Positions 1 through 8,525 are shown, counted from the stretch's first letter. The stretch is 19,249 bases of DNA from Noviherbaspirillum_A sp963522035 (GCA_963522035.1 CAUQYP010000067.1:1-19249), one strand, 5' to 3'. The notes: generated by a model not told the origin, from the sequence alone. Numbers and translations are program-made.

Positions 1-118
<118 letters not shown>

Positions 119-120
119 CG

Positions 121-143
121 AAACGGCTTTAGCGACGCCGTTT
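121..143 (-). terminator. Candidate hairpin terminator of the peroxidase-related gene
   Basis: AAACGGC (121-127) and GCCGTTT (137-143) form perfect 7-bp arms around a 9-nt loop. The hairpin touches the stop codon of the minus-strand gene, so it sits where a terminator is expected. No clear U-tract follows on the minus strand, so this could be a weak or Rho-assisted terminator, or only a structured 3' end. Confidence 0.4.
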
Positions 144-727
144 CAAGCCGGCTTCTTCTCGCGCGGAATGCGGCCCATCAGGTAGAACTCTGGATTGGGC
201 GCCATGCCCGCCATATTCGCCATCCGATTCGACAGCGCAAAAAACGCGGAGATCGCGCCGATGTCCCAAATGTCCTCATCGTCGAATCCATGCTCGTGCA
301 GCACGGCGAAGTCGCTGTCGTCCACCGTGTGCGAGGCAGTCGATACCTTGAGCGCGAAGTCCAGCATGGCCCGCTGGCGAGGCGTGATGGCCGCCTTGCG
401 GTAGTTGGTGGCGACCTGGTCGGCAACCAGCGGGTTCTTCTCGAAGATGCGCAGCAGCGCGCCGTGGGCCACCACGCAGTACAGGCACTGGCTGGCGGCG
501 CTGGTGGCGACCACGATCATTTCCTTGTCGCCCTTGCTGAGGCCGCCTTCTCTCAGCATCAGCGCATCGTGGTAGGCGAAGAAAGCGCGGTATTCGTCGG
601 GGCGGCGGGCCAGCTTGATGAAGACGTTCGGCACGAAACCGGACTTTTCCTGTACCTCCAGGATCTGCGCGCGGATGTCGTCCGGCAGGTTGGCGAGTTC
701 GGCAACGGGGTAGCGGTCAATAGTCAT
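143..727 (-). CDS. Peroxidase-related protein, AhpD/carboxymuconolactone decarboxylase fold
   Basis: This 194-residue protein belongs to the AhpD-like alkylhydroperoxidase superfamily, in the group usually named peroxidase-related enzyme. The sequence shows the family's redox centre: C81-L-Y-C84 followed by H88, in a helical context (SQCLYCVVAHG). Family knowledge suggests a cytoplasmic thiol peroxidase or disulfide reductase that removes organic hydroperoxides; the true substrate is unknown. There is no signal peptide or membrane segment. The ATG start is well supported by AAGGAG six bases upstream. The gene lies 63 bp downstream of the large helicase gene on the same strand and may be read through from it, but its strong ribosome site shows it can be translated independently. 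The family assignment is firm and the physiological role is not. Confidence 0.9.
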   Translation of the reverse strand: MTIDRYPVAELANLPDDIRAQILEVQEKSGFVPNVFIKLARRPDEYRAFFAYHDALMLREGGLSKGDKEMIVVATSAASQCLYCVVAHGALLRIFEKNPLVADQVATNYRKAAITPRQRAMLDFALKVSTASHTVDDSDFAVLHEHGFDDEDIWDIGAISAFFALSNRMANMAGMAPNPEFYLMGRIPREKKPA

Positions 728-790
728 GGTGTCTCCTTTATATTAGGTGGCAGGGCGGCATCGCGCCCGATGCGCATCAATTCTACGCAT

Positions 791-3700
791 TCACGCATCC
801 GGCTCGAATACCAGCTCGGGCAGCACCACTTCCCACTGGTCGCTGCGCAGGCTGGCCTGGTACGCCGGCTCCGAATCCTCGCGCCGCCGGACGATCACGG
901 ACTTCACCTGCCCGGACACGAAACGCATGCCTGCCGGTGGCGCGAAGGACTTGGCGAGCCGCCCGACGACGTGACCATCGAGACCGCACACGTGCCAGCG
1001 TTCGGCCATACGGCGCAGGGTGATGGCGTCGCCTGCAGAAAGCGCCGCAATCGCACGATGTGCCAATGCCTCGGGCGCCTGCCTGCCGGCAAAGCTCAAA
1101 TCCACGTCCTTCAGCCCCAGCGGCAGGTAACGCCGCTGCAAGCCGGGCGGAATCGCCGTCAGTCCGCGCTCTTCCCGGAACAGCACCGACGCTTCGTCCG
1201 CCAGCTGCTCGACGAGCCGGTGCCGGCCCTGCATCTTCACCAGCGTCAGCGTTTTCCCGGCCCGCGTCATGGCCACGTAGAACAACCGGCGCGGCGCGTC
1301 GGCGTCTTCGTTCTGCCCGGCCTGGTTCCAGCCGCCGTCGACGATGGCGACATGGTCGAACTCGAGTCCCTTGGCGCTATGCGCGGTCAGCAGCAGCAGG
1401 CCGGTCTGCCGACGCCGGTGTTCACGACCCCATTCGACCAGCCACTCGATGAAGTGCGCCGCCGGCAATTCGCTGCCGCCGGTTTCCAGCGCATACTGCT
1501 CGACCGCTTCGGCCAGCAATGTCCACGACGGGCCGGCCGGCTGCGTCGCCAAATAGTCGCGGATGCCGGCGCAATCGACCAGGCTGCCCGTACGCTCATG
1601 CAGCCAGCCGACCAGCTGCTGCGTCTCGCGCAGGCGCCAGCAATGCGCCGTATCCTCGTTCGCCATCTGCGCCGGGATGCCATGCAGTTCGCAGTAGCTG
1701 CGCACCGGGTCCAGCGACTTCCAGTCGCGCCCGATCACGGCTGCCTGCGCCCAGTCCCAGCCGGGCGCAAGCGCTGCCAGGCGCTGCAACTCTTCCATGA
1801 CGGCCACGGTCTGGCTGAGCACCGATGGCCCGCCCGGCAGCACCTGCACCCGGCCCCGGCCTACCGGGTCCAGCTTTTCCCACTCGCCGCCAGCGCCAAG
1901 CCGCGCGCGGGCGCGGTCGATGACGATGGGGTGCGCCGCCTTCATCCTGCCGCCGGCCAGCGCGATGACGCGGTTGGCGGCAGCGATGATGTGGCCGCTC
2001 GAGCGGTAGTTCTCGACCAGGTAGGCCGGCCGGGCGTCGTAGTCCGCTTCGAAGCGGCGGATGAACTCGACCGATGCGCCGTCGAAGCCGTAGATGTTCT
2101 GGTCGTCGTCGCCGACCGCGAACAGCGTCAGCCGCTGGTCCTCTTCGGCGCGCGCCCGGCCGGCAATCGCGGCGATCAGCTCGTACTGGTCGGGACCGAC
2201 GTCCTGGTACTCGTCGACCAGGATCCAGCGGAAGCCGGCGAGCAGCCGGTCGCGCTGCACATCGGCTTCCAACGCGGCTTCTTCCGGCGCGGTGCCATCG
2301 CCCCCGCCTTCACCCTTGAGCAGCAGCACCGCCTGCCGCAGCACTTCCCTGAATGCCTGTTCGTCCCTGCGCGCATGCGTCAGGAAGCTGGTGCCGGTCA
2401 GCCGCATCGCGAACGCGTGGCAGGTCATCACGGTGACGCCTTTCGCATCGTCGCCGATCAGCTCGGCCAGCCGGCTGCGGATCTGCACCGCCGCGTGCCG
2501 GTTATAGGCCAGCGCCAGGATGCCGTGCGGGTTTTCGCGCCGCACCCGCACCAGCCAGGCAATGCGGTGCACCAGCACCCGCGTCTTGCCCGAGCCGGGG
2601 CCGGCCAGCACCAGCATGTTGACCTGCTCGCGCTCGTCGGTGACGATTTCCTGCTGCACCGGGTTGTCCAGCGCCTCGACGATGCGCTGCCACGACGCCG
2701 GCGTGGTCTGCCGCATCAGTTCCTTCTCCTTCACCGGCAACCAGCGCTGCATGAACTCGGCGCGCTCGAGGCTGAAATAATCCATTGCCAGCCGCAGCGC
2801 GTCGGCCATTGCCTGCAGGCCGCGCTGCACGTACTCGGCCATCACGTGGATCTGCACCACCTGCTCGTCGTAATGCAGTTGCAGCGGCGCGAAGTCGGCC
2901 TTGGTGAACTTGCGGCGCCCGGTCGCCAGCCGCAGCGTCATCGCCGAGCGGAACACGGCGAGGCCCTTGTTCAGGCGCAGCACCTCCTGTTCGTGCATCC
3001 ACAGCAGCGCCCGGTCGAGCAGCCGGGCCGTTTCCTTCACTTCCGAGGCCAGCGCAAGGTCGGACCGGACAGCCTCATGCAGCTTGCCCAGCGTGCTTTC
3101 CGCCAGCAGGTCGGCGCCGCGCGCACCCTTGGGCAGCGTGTCGAGGAAATGGTCCAGCGCGCGCCGCGCCGCGGTGCGCCGCAGCGCGGCCGTCCGGTCG
3201 AGCAGGGACCAGCTCCGCTGCAAGGTGAGCTCGATGCATTCCGCGTCGAGCCGGCGCAGGCGCAGGCTGCCGCGGCCGCCGTCGTCGCTGCGGCCGTGGG
3301 CAGCGATGCTGCCGAGGATGCGCACCAGTTTTTCGGGCAGGGCGCCGGTATGGCCCTCGTCCTTCAGCCGCTGCGTCGCATGGCGCAGCTGCAGCACCGA
3401 CGACGCGCCCGGTTCCAGGTCGGGTGCGGCGGCGCGCAACAGGTCGATCAAGCCCTGTTCCAGCTGCGCCGCCTCGTCCAGCCGCTTTTGCGACGAACGC
3501 GCCACGCCCGCATGGACAAAGGCCGTCAGCGCGGTGTCGTTGCTGGCGATGCCCAGGCGCTCCAGGTCGTACAGCGCGGCGCGCACCCGGTCGGGGCTGA
3601 GTCCGGACGTGCCCATCAGCTCGTCGGTGGAAATGCCTTCATCCGGATCGGCCGCGACCAGCGCCTGCACCAGCGACAGCAGCTGCCGCCGGTAGTCGTC

Positions 3701-5983
3701 GAACAATTGCTTGCCTTCGAGCTTCTTGCGCGCCTCTTCCACCGAGGCCACCCGCAGCGAGGACGGGAACACCTGCACATGGTTTTCCTCGCGCGTGAGC
3801 AGCGTCGCTTCCTCCAGCCAGGAGATGGCGGTGCGCACCCGGGTGTCGTCGGTGGCGCTGTCCCGATTGAACGCGCCTTCGACTTCCTCGGCCAGGATCT
3901 CGCCGGCGGTGGCGATCACTTCCTCGCCGCGCTTCCTGCGCTCGAGCGCCTGCAGCGAACGCAGGATGGCCTGTATCTCGCGCTGGCTCAGCCGCGAACG
4001 CGCCGACAGGCTGAACTGGCGCTCCACGTCCTCCGGCGTGTAGAGCAGCACGCAGCGCGCCGGCGCCCGGTCGCGCCCGGCGCGGCCGGCTTCCTGCAGA
4101 TAGTTTTCCAGCGAGCCCGGTATGTCGGCATGGATCACCAGCCTGACGTCCGGCTTGTCGATGCCCATGCCGAACGCATTGGTCGCCGAGATCACCTTGA
4201 GTTCGCCGCCGATGAAGCGCTGCTGCACGCTCTTCTTCGACTCGGGCGCCAGGCCGGCATGGAAATAGCCGGCGGCCAGGCCCTTTTCCTGCAGGAAGGC
4301 CGCCACTTCCTCGGTCTGCCGGCGCGACGCGCAGTACACGATGGCGCCGCCGTCGGCGCCGGCCGGCAGGTCGGCTTCCAGCAGCTGGTGGACATGCGCG
4401 AACTTCTCGTGCGAGGTGGTCGGCACCACCGCGAACGCCAGGTTGCTGCGGCCGGCGCCGCCGTCGAACACCGTGAGCGCAATGCCGATGCGGTCGCGGA
4501 AATAGGCCAGCATGTCGGCCACTACGTCCGGCTTGGCGGTGGCGGTGAGGCACAGCACCGGCGGCACGGTCGCATCGCCGGCCTTCTCGCGGATGAAGCG
4601 GCCCACGTAGCGGTAGTCGGGCCGGAAGTCCTGTCCCCATTTCGACAGGCAGTGCGCCTCGTCCAGCACCCACATGCCGATCTCGCGCTGTCCCAGCACC
4701 TTGCGCACCGACTTGTTGCGCAGCTGTTCGGGCGACAGCACCAGGATGCCGATATCGCCGAGCCGCACCCGTTCAAGCACGTCGGCCCGTTCCGGCAGCG
4801 ACAGCATGCCGTTGACGGCGGCGCAGCACTGGATGCCGCGCGCTTCCAGGCCGGCCACCTGGTCGGCCATCAGCGCCACCAGCGGCGAGATCACCACGGT
4901 CAGCGCGCCGGTCTTGTCGTAGCGCGACAGCGCCGGAATCTGGTAGCACAGCGACTTGCCGGTGCCGGTCGGCAGGATGCCGAGCACGTTCCTGCCCGCC
5001 ATCGCCGCTTCCACGATGGACTGCTGCAGCGGATGGCCGCTGGCGTCGGCCGGTTCGGGCCGGTAGTCCGGGAAGCCGAACCACCGGGCCAGCTCCTTGC
5101 GCGCATCGTGCCGTTCGCTGCACCAGCCGCAGGCCGGGTCGCCGCAGCGGGTGTCGCGCAGCAGCCTGACCAGCCTGCCGGCTTCGGGGAACTGGTGGCG
5201 GACCCAGGGCGGCATTACCGAGTTGCCGCCGGCGACCGAGAGCCACGACAGCGCATAGGCCAGGGCCCAGCCATGCCTGCCGGCGTCGCGGCAGATTTCG
5301 CGGCCATGTACTGCGCAGCCCTTGCCCATCAGCAGCCGCGCGATGGCCGGATGCGCCGCGTCATCGGCTGGCCGGCCCTGCCGGCGTATCGTGGTGAAGA
5401 AGGCGTTCAGCCCGGAGCTGACGCCGTCCGCCGCGGTCAGCCAGTGCCACGCCAGCAGCAGGTCGGGCTCGCTGTCGCGCATGTGCTGGAAGGACTGCAG
5501 CTGGTCGCGGAACACGTCCAGCGTCAGGCGGGCATCGAGTTCGGGGTCGTTCAGCTGGCCGCGTTGCAGGTCGCCGTCGTGGTAATGCTTGACCAGGCGG
5601 TGATACGGATTGCGCGGAAAGGCGAGCGGATTCAGGCGCAGCGTATCGATCGCCGGCAGCGCCAGCAGCCGGAGGTCGGGCTTGGCCGCCGCCAGGTGCG
5701 GCAGGTCGAACTCGACCAGGTTGTGGCCAAGCAGGAAGGCGGCCGACGCGGCGAGCGCGTCCAGGCTGGCCAGCGCGGCTTGCAGGTCGCCTTTCGTGTA
5801 GATCACCGTGGCGCCGGTGTCGCCGCGCACCGCCGCGAACTGGTGGATGCGATGGTCTTTGACGCCGACCTCGAGGTCGATCGACACGCAGCGCGGCGCC
5901 AGGCCAGGCGAACGGACGGCTGCTGCCGCGCCTTCTTCCGACCCCCGCTCAGGCATGGCGTGCTGGCGTAGCGTGCTGGGCAT
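791..5983 (-). CDS. Giant exonuclease-RecQ-UvrD fusion helicase (about 1730 residues)
   Basis: Residues are numbered from an in-frame TTG at 6004 (1737 codons). Residues ~38-190 are a DnaQ-like exonuclease domain (D43-x-E45, D100, N152-x4-D157). A cysteine cluster follows (C287-x4-C292-x2-C295-x3-H299). The RecQ helicase spans ~325-660, with PTGTGKS near 345-351, DEAH 448-451 and QEAGRAGRDR 637-646. Residues ~690-830 look like two winged-helix segments, and ~850-1110 is a helical linker of unknown fold. A UvrD/Rep superfamily 1 helicase spans ~1115-1600, with GPGSGKT 1135-1141, DEYQD 1264-1268, GDDDQNIYGF 1298-1307, TAHSAKGLEF 1540-1549 and FYVAMTRA 1575-1582. All core ATPase motifs look intact, so both motors are probably active. 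The expected role is 3'-5' unwinding and DNA end or replication-fork processing in the cytoplasm. No start has a strong ribosome site. I prefer ATG 5983, because a candidate promoter would place transcription start only a few bases before the TTG; ATG 5956 is also possible. Confidence 0.9.
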   Translation of the reverse strand: MPSTLRQHAMPERGSEEGAAAAVRSPGLAPRCVSIDLEVGVKDHRIHQFAAVRGDTGATVIYTKGDLQAALASLDALAASAAFLLGHNLVEFDLPHLAAAKPDLRLLALPAIDTLRLNPLAFPRNPYHRLVKHYHDGDLQRGQLNDPELDARLTLDVFRDQLQSFQHMRDSEPDLLLAWHWLTAADGVSSGLNAFFTTIRRQGRPADDAAHPAIARLLMGKGCAVHGREICRDAGRHGWALAYALSWLSVAGGNSVMPPWVRHQFPEAGRLVRLLRDTRCGDPACGWCSERHDARKELARWFGFPDYRPEPADASGHPLQQSIVEAAMAGRNVLGILPTGTGKSLCYQIPALSRYDKTGALTVVISPLVALMADQVAGLEARGIQCCAAVNGMLSLPERADVLERVRLGDIGILVLSPEQLRNKSVRKVLGQREIGMWVLDEAHCLSKWGQDFRPDYRYVGRFIREKAGDATVPPVLCLTATAKPDVVADMLAYFRDRIGIALTVFDGGAGRSNLAFAVVPTTSHEKFAHVHQLLEADLPAGADGGAIVYCASRRQTEEVAAFLQEKGLAAGYFHAGLAPESKKSVQQRFIGGELKVISATNAFGMGIDKPDVRLVIHADIPGSLENYLQEAGRAGRDRAPARCVLLYTPEDVERQFSLSARSRLSQREIQAILRSLQALERRKRGEEVIATAGEILAEEVEGAFNRDSATDDTRVRTAISWLEEATLLTREENHVQVFPSSLRVASVEEARKKLEGKQLFDDYRRQLLSLVQALVAADPDEGISTDELMGTSGLSPDRVRAALYDLERLGIASNDTALTAFVHAGVARSSQKRLDEAAQLEQGLIDLLRAAAPDLEPGASSVLQLRHATQRLKDEGHTGALPEKLVRILGSIAAHGRSDDGGRGSLRLRRLDAECIELTLQRSWSLLDRTAALRRTAARRALDHFLDTLPKGARGADLLAESTLGKLHEAVRSDLALASEVKETARLLDRALLWMHEQEVLRLNKGLAVFRSAMTLRLATGRRKFTKADFAPLQLHYDEQVVQIHVMAEYVQRGLQAMADALRLAMDYFSLERAEFMQRWLPVKEKELMRQTTPASWQRIVEALDNPVQQEIVTDEREQVNMLVLAGPGSGKTRVLVHRIAWLVRVRRENPHGILALAYNRHAAVQIRSRLAELIGDDAKGVTVMTCHAFAMRLTGTSFLTHARRDEQAFREVLRQAVLLLKGEGGGDGTAPEEAALEADVQRDRLLAGFRWILVDEYQDVGPDQYELIAAIAGRARAEEDQRLTLFAVGDDDQNIYGFDGASVEFIRRFEADYDARPAYLVENYRSSGHIIAAANRVIALAGGRMKAAHPIVIDRARARLGAGGEWEKLDPVGRGRVQVLPGGPSVLSQTVAVMEELQRLAALAPGWDWAQAAVIGRDWKSLDPVRSYCELHGIPAQMANEDTAHCWRLRETQQLVGWLHERTGSLVDCAGIRDYLATQPAGPSWTLLAEAVEQYALETGGSELPAAHFIEWLVEWGREHRRRQTGLLLLTAHSAKGLEFDHVAIVDGGWNQAGQNEDADAPRRLFYVAMTRAGKTLTLVKMQGRHRLVEQLADEASVLFREERGLTAIPPGLQRRYLPLGLKDVDLSFAGRQAPEALAHRAIAALSAGDAITLRRMAERWHVCGLDGHVVGRLAKSFAPPAGMRFVSGQVKSVIVRRREDSEPAYQASLRSDQWEVVLPELVFEPDA

Positions 5984-6015
5984 GGCATGTCCGGGAATCG
6001 GCAATCGATGCGGGG

Positions 6016-6044
6016 ATTGTGCGGAATTTGGTGGGCTGCTTCAA
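6016..6044 (-). promoter_or_regulatory. Candidate sigma-70 promoter of the fusion helicase
   Basis: On the minus strand, TTGAAG (6039-6044) lies exactly 17 bases before CACAAT (6016-6021). Each hexamer matches consensus at four of six positions. Transcription would start near 6009, which favours translation from ATG 5983 or 5956 over TTG 6004. This is a motif match only. Confidence 0.3.
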
Positions 6045-6311
6045 GTTTCCCGGTAGATCTTTGACGTGATAAAGCTAAAAGGGGCGTTCCCGGGCCGCGG
6101 GAACACGGGAACTCTAGCCACTTCATTGAAATAAAGCAACTTATCGGCGGTTTTACATTGATGCATGCGTTGGCGCGCCGTGGCCGGCGCACACAGCGCG
6201 CGTCATTGTCCTGCTTCAGCGAAACCGACCGATCGGCTTGACACTTTAGCCAGTTCCCGCAAGGCTGGAGTTTTGCCAGCCTGCCGGCTGCGCCCACGAA
6301 AGGATGCGACC
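6045..6311. other. Divergent intergenic region between helicase and psiF-like gene
   Basis: I see no gene in this stretch. It holds GTTCCCG (6086-6092) and CGGGAAC (6098-6104), perfect 7-bp arms around GGCCG. A further CGGGAAC at 6106-6112 makes the right half a direct repeat. A TTGACA hexamer lies at 6238-6243 but has no good -10 partner at 17 bases. GGCTGG (6263-6268) and CCAGCC (6276-6281) form a hairpin in the leader of the psiF-like gene. The stretch 6061-6165 is visibly AT-richer than the flanking coding DNA. Confidence 0.5.
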
Positions 6312-6587
6312 ATGAAAAAACTGACCACGATGCTGCTTGCCGCGCTCGCCAGCGGCGCTGTTTTCGCCGCCGCCCACACCGCTGCCCCGGCCGACGCCGG
6401 AGCGAATCGCGTGCCGGACCCGAAGCAAAGCGCGCGCTGCAACAGCGAGGTGCAAGCCAAGGGCCTGAAGGGCGACGAGCGCAAGGCCTTCCTCAAGACC
6501 TGCATGGAAGGGGTGGCCAATTCCACCGTCGCGCCGCGCTCGATGACCGGCGTCGACAAGCCCGCGCTCGAGACCGCGAAGCCGTGA
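6312..6587 (+). CDS. PsiF-family small exported protein, single repeat
   Basis: This 91-residue protein begins with a clear Sec signal peptide (MKKLTTMLLA..., cleavage near residue 20). It carries one PsiF repeat from about K38 to C64, with the paired cysteines C43 and C64 and the core KGLKGDERKAFLKTCM. PsiF is named from a phosphate-starvation-inducible gene of E. coli; the biochemical role of the family is unknown. A periplasmic location with a C43-C64 disulfide is inferred. ATG 6312 was chosen because an AAGGA element lies seven bases upstream and the signal peptide begins there; the longer reading frame upstream lacks either feature. The C-terminal ~25 residues have no recognisable motif. 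The phospholipase D-like gene follows after about 48 bp on the same strand and may share its transcript. Confidence 0.85.
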   Translation: MKKLTTMLLAALASGAVFAAAHTAAPADAGANRVPDPKQSARCNSEVQAKGLKGDERKAFLKTCMEGVANSTVAPRSMTGVDKPALETAKP

Positions 6588-6635
6588 TAGCCTGAGCGCC
6601 CTTCAAGCTGCCCGCGCGTGCGTGGGGTCGCCACC

Positions 6636-8195
6636 ATGGCCGGTTTCGGTTTTGCCGCTCGCGTTTCCCGCCTGTGCCTGCTGGCCGGGCTGGCGCTGTG
6701 CGCCGCTTGCACCACCTTGCCCGCGCTGGACGGCCGCAGCGAGTCGCGCGCCTATGCCGACACCGGCGATACCGCCCTTGGCAAGGTGGTCGCGCCGATG
6801 GCGGCAAGCCACCCGGGAAAGTCGGCGGTCTACCCGCTGCTCGACGCCCGCGACGCCTTCGCCGCCCGCGCCCACCTGGCGCAGGCGGCCGAGCGCAGCC
6901 TCGACGTGCAGTACTACATCTGGCACCAGGACCTGACCGGCACCCTGCTGTTCGACATGCTGCGCGCCGCGGCCGACCGCGGCGTACGGGTCCGGCTGCT
7001 GCTGGACGATAACAACACCAGCGGGCTGGACCCGGTGCTGGCGGCGCTCGACGCCCATCCCGGGATCGAAGTGCGCCTGTTCAATCCCTTCGTGCTGCGC
7101 GCACCGCGCTGGCTGGGCTACCTGACCGACTTCCGCCGCGTCAACCGGCGCATGCACAACAAGTCGTTCACGGCGGACAACCAGGTCACCATCATCGGCG
7201 GGCGCAATATCGGCGACGAATATTTCGGCGCCACCAGCGGCGTGCTGTTTACCGACCTCGACGTGATGGCCGCCGGCCCGGTGGTGCGCGACGTGTCGGA
7301 CAGCTTCGACCTGTACTGGCGCAGCCAGTCGTCGTATCCGGTGCGGCTGCTGCTGCCGCCCGGCGACGCCGGCGTGCTGGCAGGACTTGCCGCCGGGCGC
7401 CAGGACCTGATGCGGCAGGAAGAGGCCAGCGCGTACACGCAGGCGCTGCGCAAGTCGCCATTCGTGCGGGAGCTGATGGCGGCCAGGCTGCCGTTCGAGT
7501 GGGCGCCGACGCGCATGGTCAGCGACGACCCGGCCAAGGGGCTGGGACTGGCGCCGCAGCATACGCTGGTGAAGGAAATGCTGCGGGAGATCGTCGGCGA
7601 ACCGTCGTCGCGCATCAGCCTGGTGTCGCCATACTTCGTGCCCTCGGCCGAGGCGGTCGACATGTTCGTTGGCTGGGTCGAACAGGGCATCCGGGTCGAG
7701 ATCCTGACCAATTCGCTGGAAGCCACCGATGTCGCCGCCGTGCATGCCGGTTATGCGAAGCGCCGCCGCGACCTGCTCGCCGCCGGCGTGACCCTGTTCG
7801 AACTGCGGCGCATGGCGCCTGGCATCCGGACAGAACGGGACCTTTTGGGCCTGGGCAGCTCTTCCGCGTCCAGCCTGCATGCAAAGACCTTCGCGGTCGA
7901 TCATGCCAGGGTATTCGTCGGCTCCTTCAACTTCGACCCGCGCTCGGTCGCGCTTAACACCGAGATGGGTTTCGTGATCGACAGCCCGGCCCTGGCCAGG
8001 CGCGTCCACGACGCTTTCGACCAGGGCGTGCCGGAAGATGCGTACCGGGTCAAGCTCGCCGGCGACGGCACGCTGGCCTGGGAAGAGAGGCAGGAAAGCG
8101 GGATGGTCCTGCATGACAGCGAACCGGGCACCACGGCCTGGCAGCGCTTCATGGTGTGGCTGCTATCCTTGCTGCCTATCGACGCGCTGCTGTAG
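6636..8195 (+). CDS. Phospholipase D/cardiolipin synthase-family lipoprotein (ClsC-like)
   Basis: This 519-residue protein has two HKD phosphotransfer motifs, the hallmark of the phospholipase D superfamily. The first is H174-x-K176-x4-D181 (MHNKSFTAD), followed by GGRNIGDEYF. The second is H415-x-K417-x4-D422 (LHAKTFAVD), followed by GSFNFDPRS. The overall pattern (LDVQYYIWHQD, LLLDDNN) resembles the ClsC/YmdC branch, which makes cardiolipin from phospholipids. The N-terminus (LLAGLALCAAC) looks like a lipoprotein signal, although Cys at -3 of the lipobox is unusual. I expect a membrane-attached, periplasm-facing enzyme. ATG 6636 was chosen over an in-frame GTG at 6618; neither has a strong ribosome site, though GGGG lies nine bases before the ATG. 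The superfamily call is firm; cardiolipin synthesis rather than another phosphatidyl transfer is inferred. Confidence 0.9.
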   Translation: MAGFGFAARVSRLCLLAGLALCAACTTLPALDGRSESRAYADTGDTALGKVVAPMAASHPGKSAVYPLLDARDAFAARAHLAQAAERSLDVQYYIWHQDLTGTLLFDMLRAAADRGVRVRLLLDDNNTSGLDPVLAALDAHPGIEVRLFNPFVLRAPRWLGYLTDFRRVNRRMHNKSFTADNQVTIIGGRNIGDEYFGATSGVLFTDLDVMAAGPVVRDVSDSFDLYWRSQSSYPVRLLLPPGDAGVLAGLAAGRQDLMRQEEASAYTQALRKSPFVRELMAARLPFEWAPTRMVSDDPAKGLGLAPQHTLVKEMLREIVGEPSSRISLVSPYFVPSAEAVDMFVGWVEQGIRVEILTNSLEATDVAAVHAGYAKRRRDLLAAGVTLFELRRMAPGIRTERDLLGLGSSSASSLHAKTFAVDHARVFVGSFNFDPRSVALNTEMGFVIDSPALARRVHDAFDQGVPEDAYRVKLAGDGTLAWEERQESGMVLHDSEPGTTAWQRFMVWLLSLLPIDALL

Positions 8196-8239
8196 CAGGG
8201 CGGCGCGGCTTTCTGTATAAAAAAGCAGGAGACCGAAGC

Positions 8240-8374
8240 ATGGCGATCGATTTCATCCGTTCGTGGGTGAACGAACCCGCAATGCAGCCGGCGACCGATC
8301 CAGCCTGGCGCAGGTGTCAGCGGTGCCCGCACCGGGTTGCCGCAGTTGTCTTCGAGCTTGCCCGTGGAAACTAG
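8240..8374 (+). CDS. Possible small protein with a CxxC motif
   Basis: This is a 44-codon frame beginning MAIDFIRSWV and containing C-Q-R-C-P-H. It has a good ribosome site, AGGAG at 8227-8231, eight bases before ATG 8240. I recognise no family. The CxxC-P-H group could bind a metal or be a redox pair. It lies 44 bp after the phospholipase D-like gene on the same strand, so it could be the last gene of that unit. An inverted repeat (GTTCGT...ACGAAC) lies inside the frame. The case rests on the ribosome site and composition alone. Confidence 0.35.
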   Translation: MAIDFIRSWVNEPAMQPATDPAWRRCQRCPHRVAAVVFELARGN

Positions 8375-8403
8375 CCCTTAATCGAACCAAGTTTCAGAGC
8401 GCT

Positions 8404-8409
8404 TATAAT
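8404..8409 (+). promoter_or_regulatory. Perfect -10 hexamer in AT-richer DNA upstream of the DUF1016 unit
   Basis: TATAAT occurs at 8404-8409, in sequence clearly less GC-rich than its surroundings. The -35 region (TCGAAC near 8382) matches poorly. It is the best promoter-like element for transcription into the short ORF at 8526 and the DUF1016 gene. Confidence 0.3.
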
Positions 8410-8500
8410 CCACATCGTCGCTGAACAACACATGCACCCTGCACATCAGAACCTGCCAATTGCAACCTGCATCCATGCTGATTGTGATAACGCTATTGGC

Positions 8501-8516
8501 TAGGCAATGTTGCCTA
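8501..8516. promoter_or_regulatory. Perfect 7+2+7 palindrome, operator-like
   Basis: TAGGCAA and TTGCCTA form perfect 7-bp arms around TG, ending nine bases before the ATG at 8526. The size and symmetry are typical of a dimeric repressor site. No regulator gene lies next to it, so the binding protein is unknown. Confidence 0.45.
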
Positions 8517-8525
8517 AAGTGATAA

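Noticed and set aside
290..5971. A very long open frame (about 1890 codons) on the plus strand opposite the helicase gene
   Set aside because: It has no recognisable domain, is very rich in Arg, His, Gln and Ala, and is fully explained as the antisense shadow of a GC-rich coding sequence.
6603..8114. A 500-codon open frame opposite the phospholipase D-like gene
   Set aside because: The plus-strand frame has two HKD motifs and a lipoprotein signal; the antisense frame has only biased composition.
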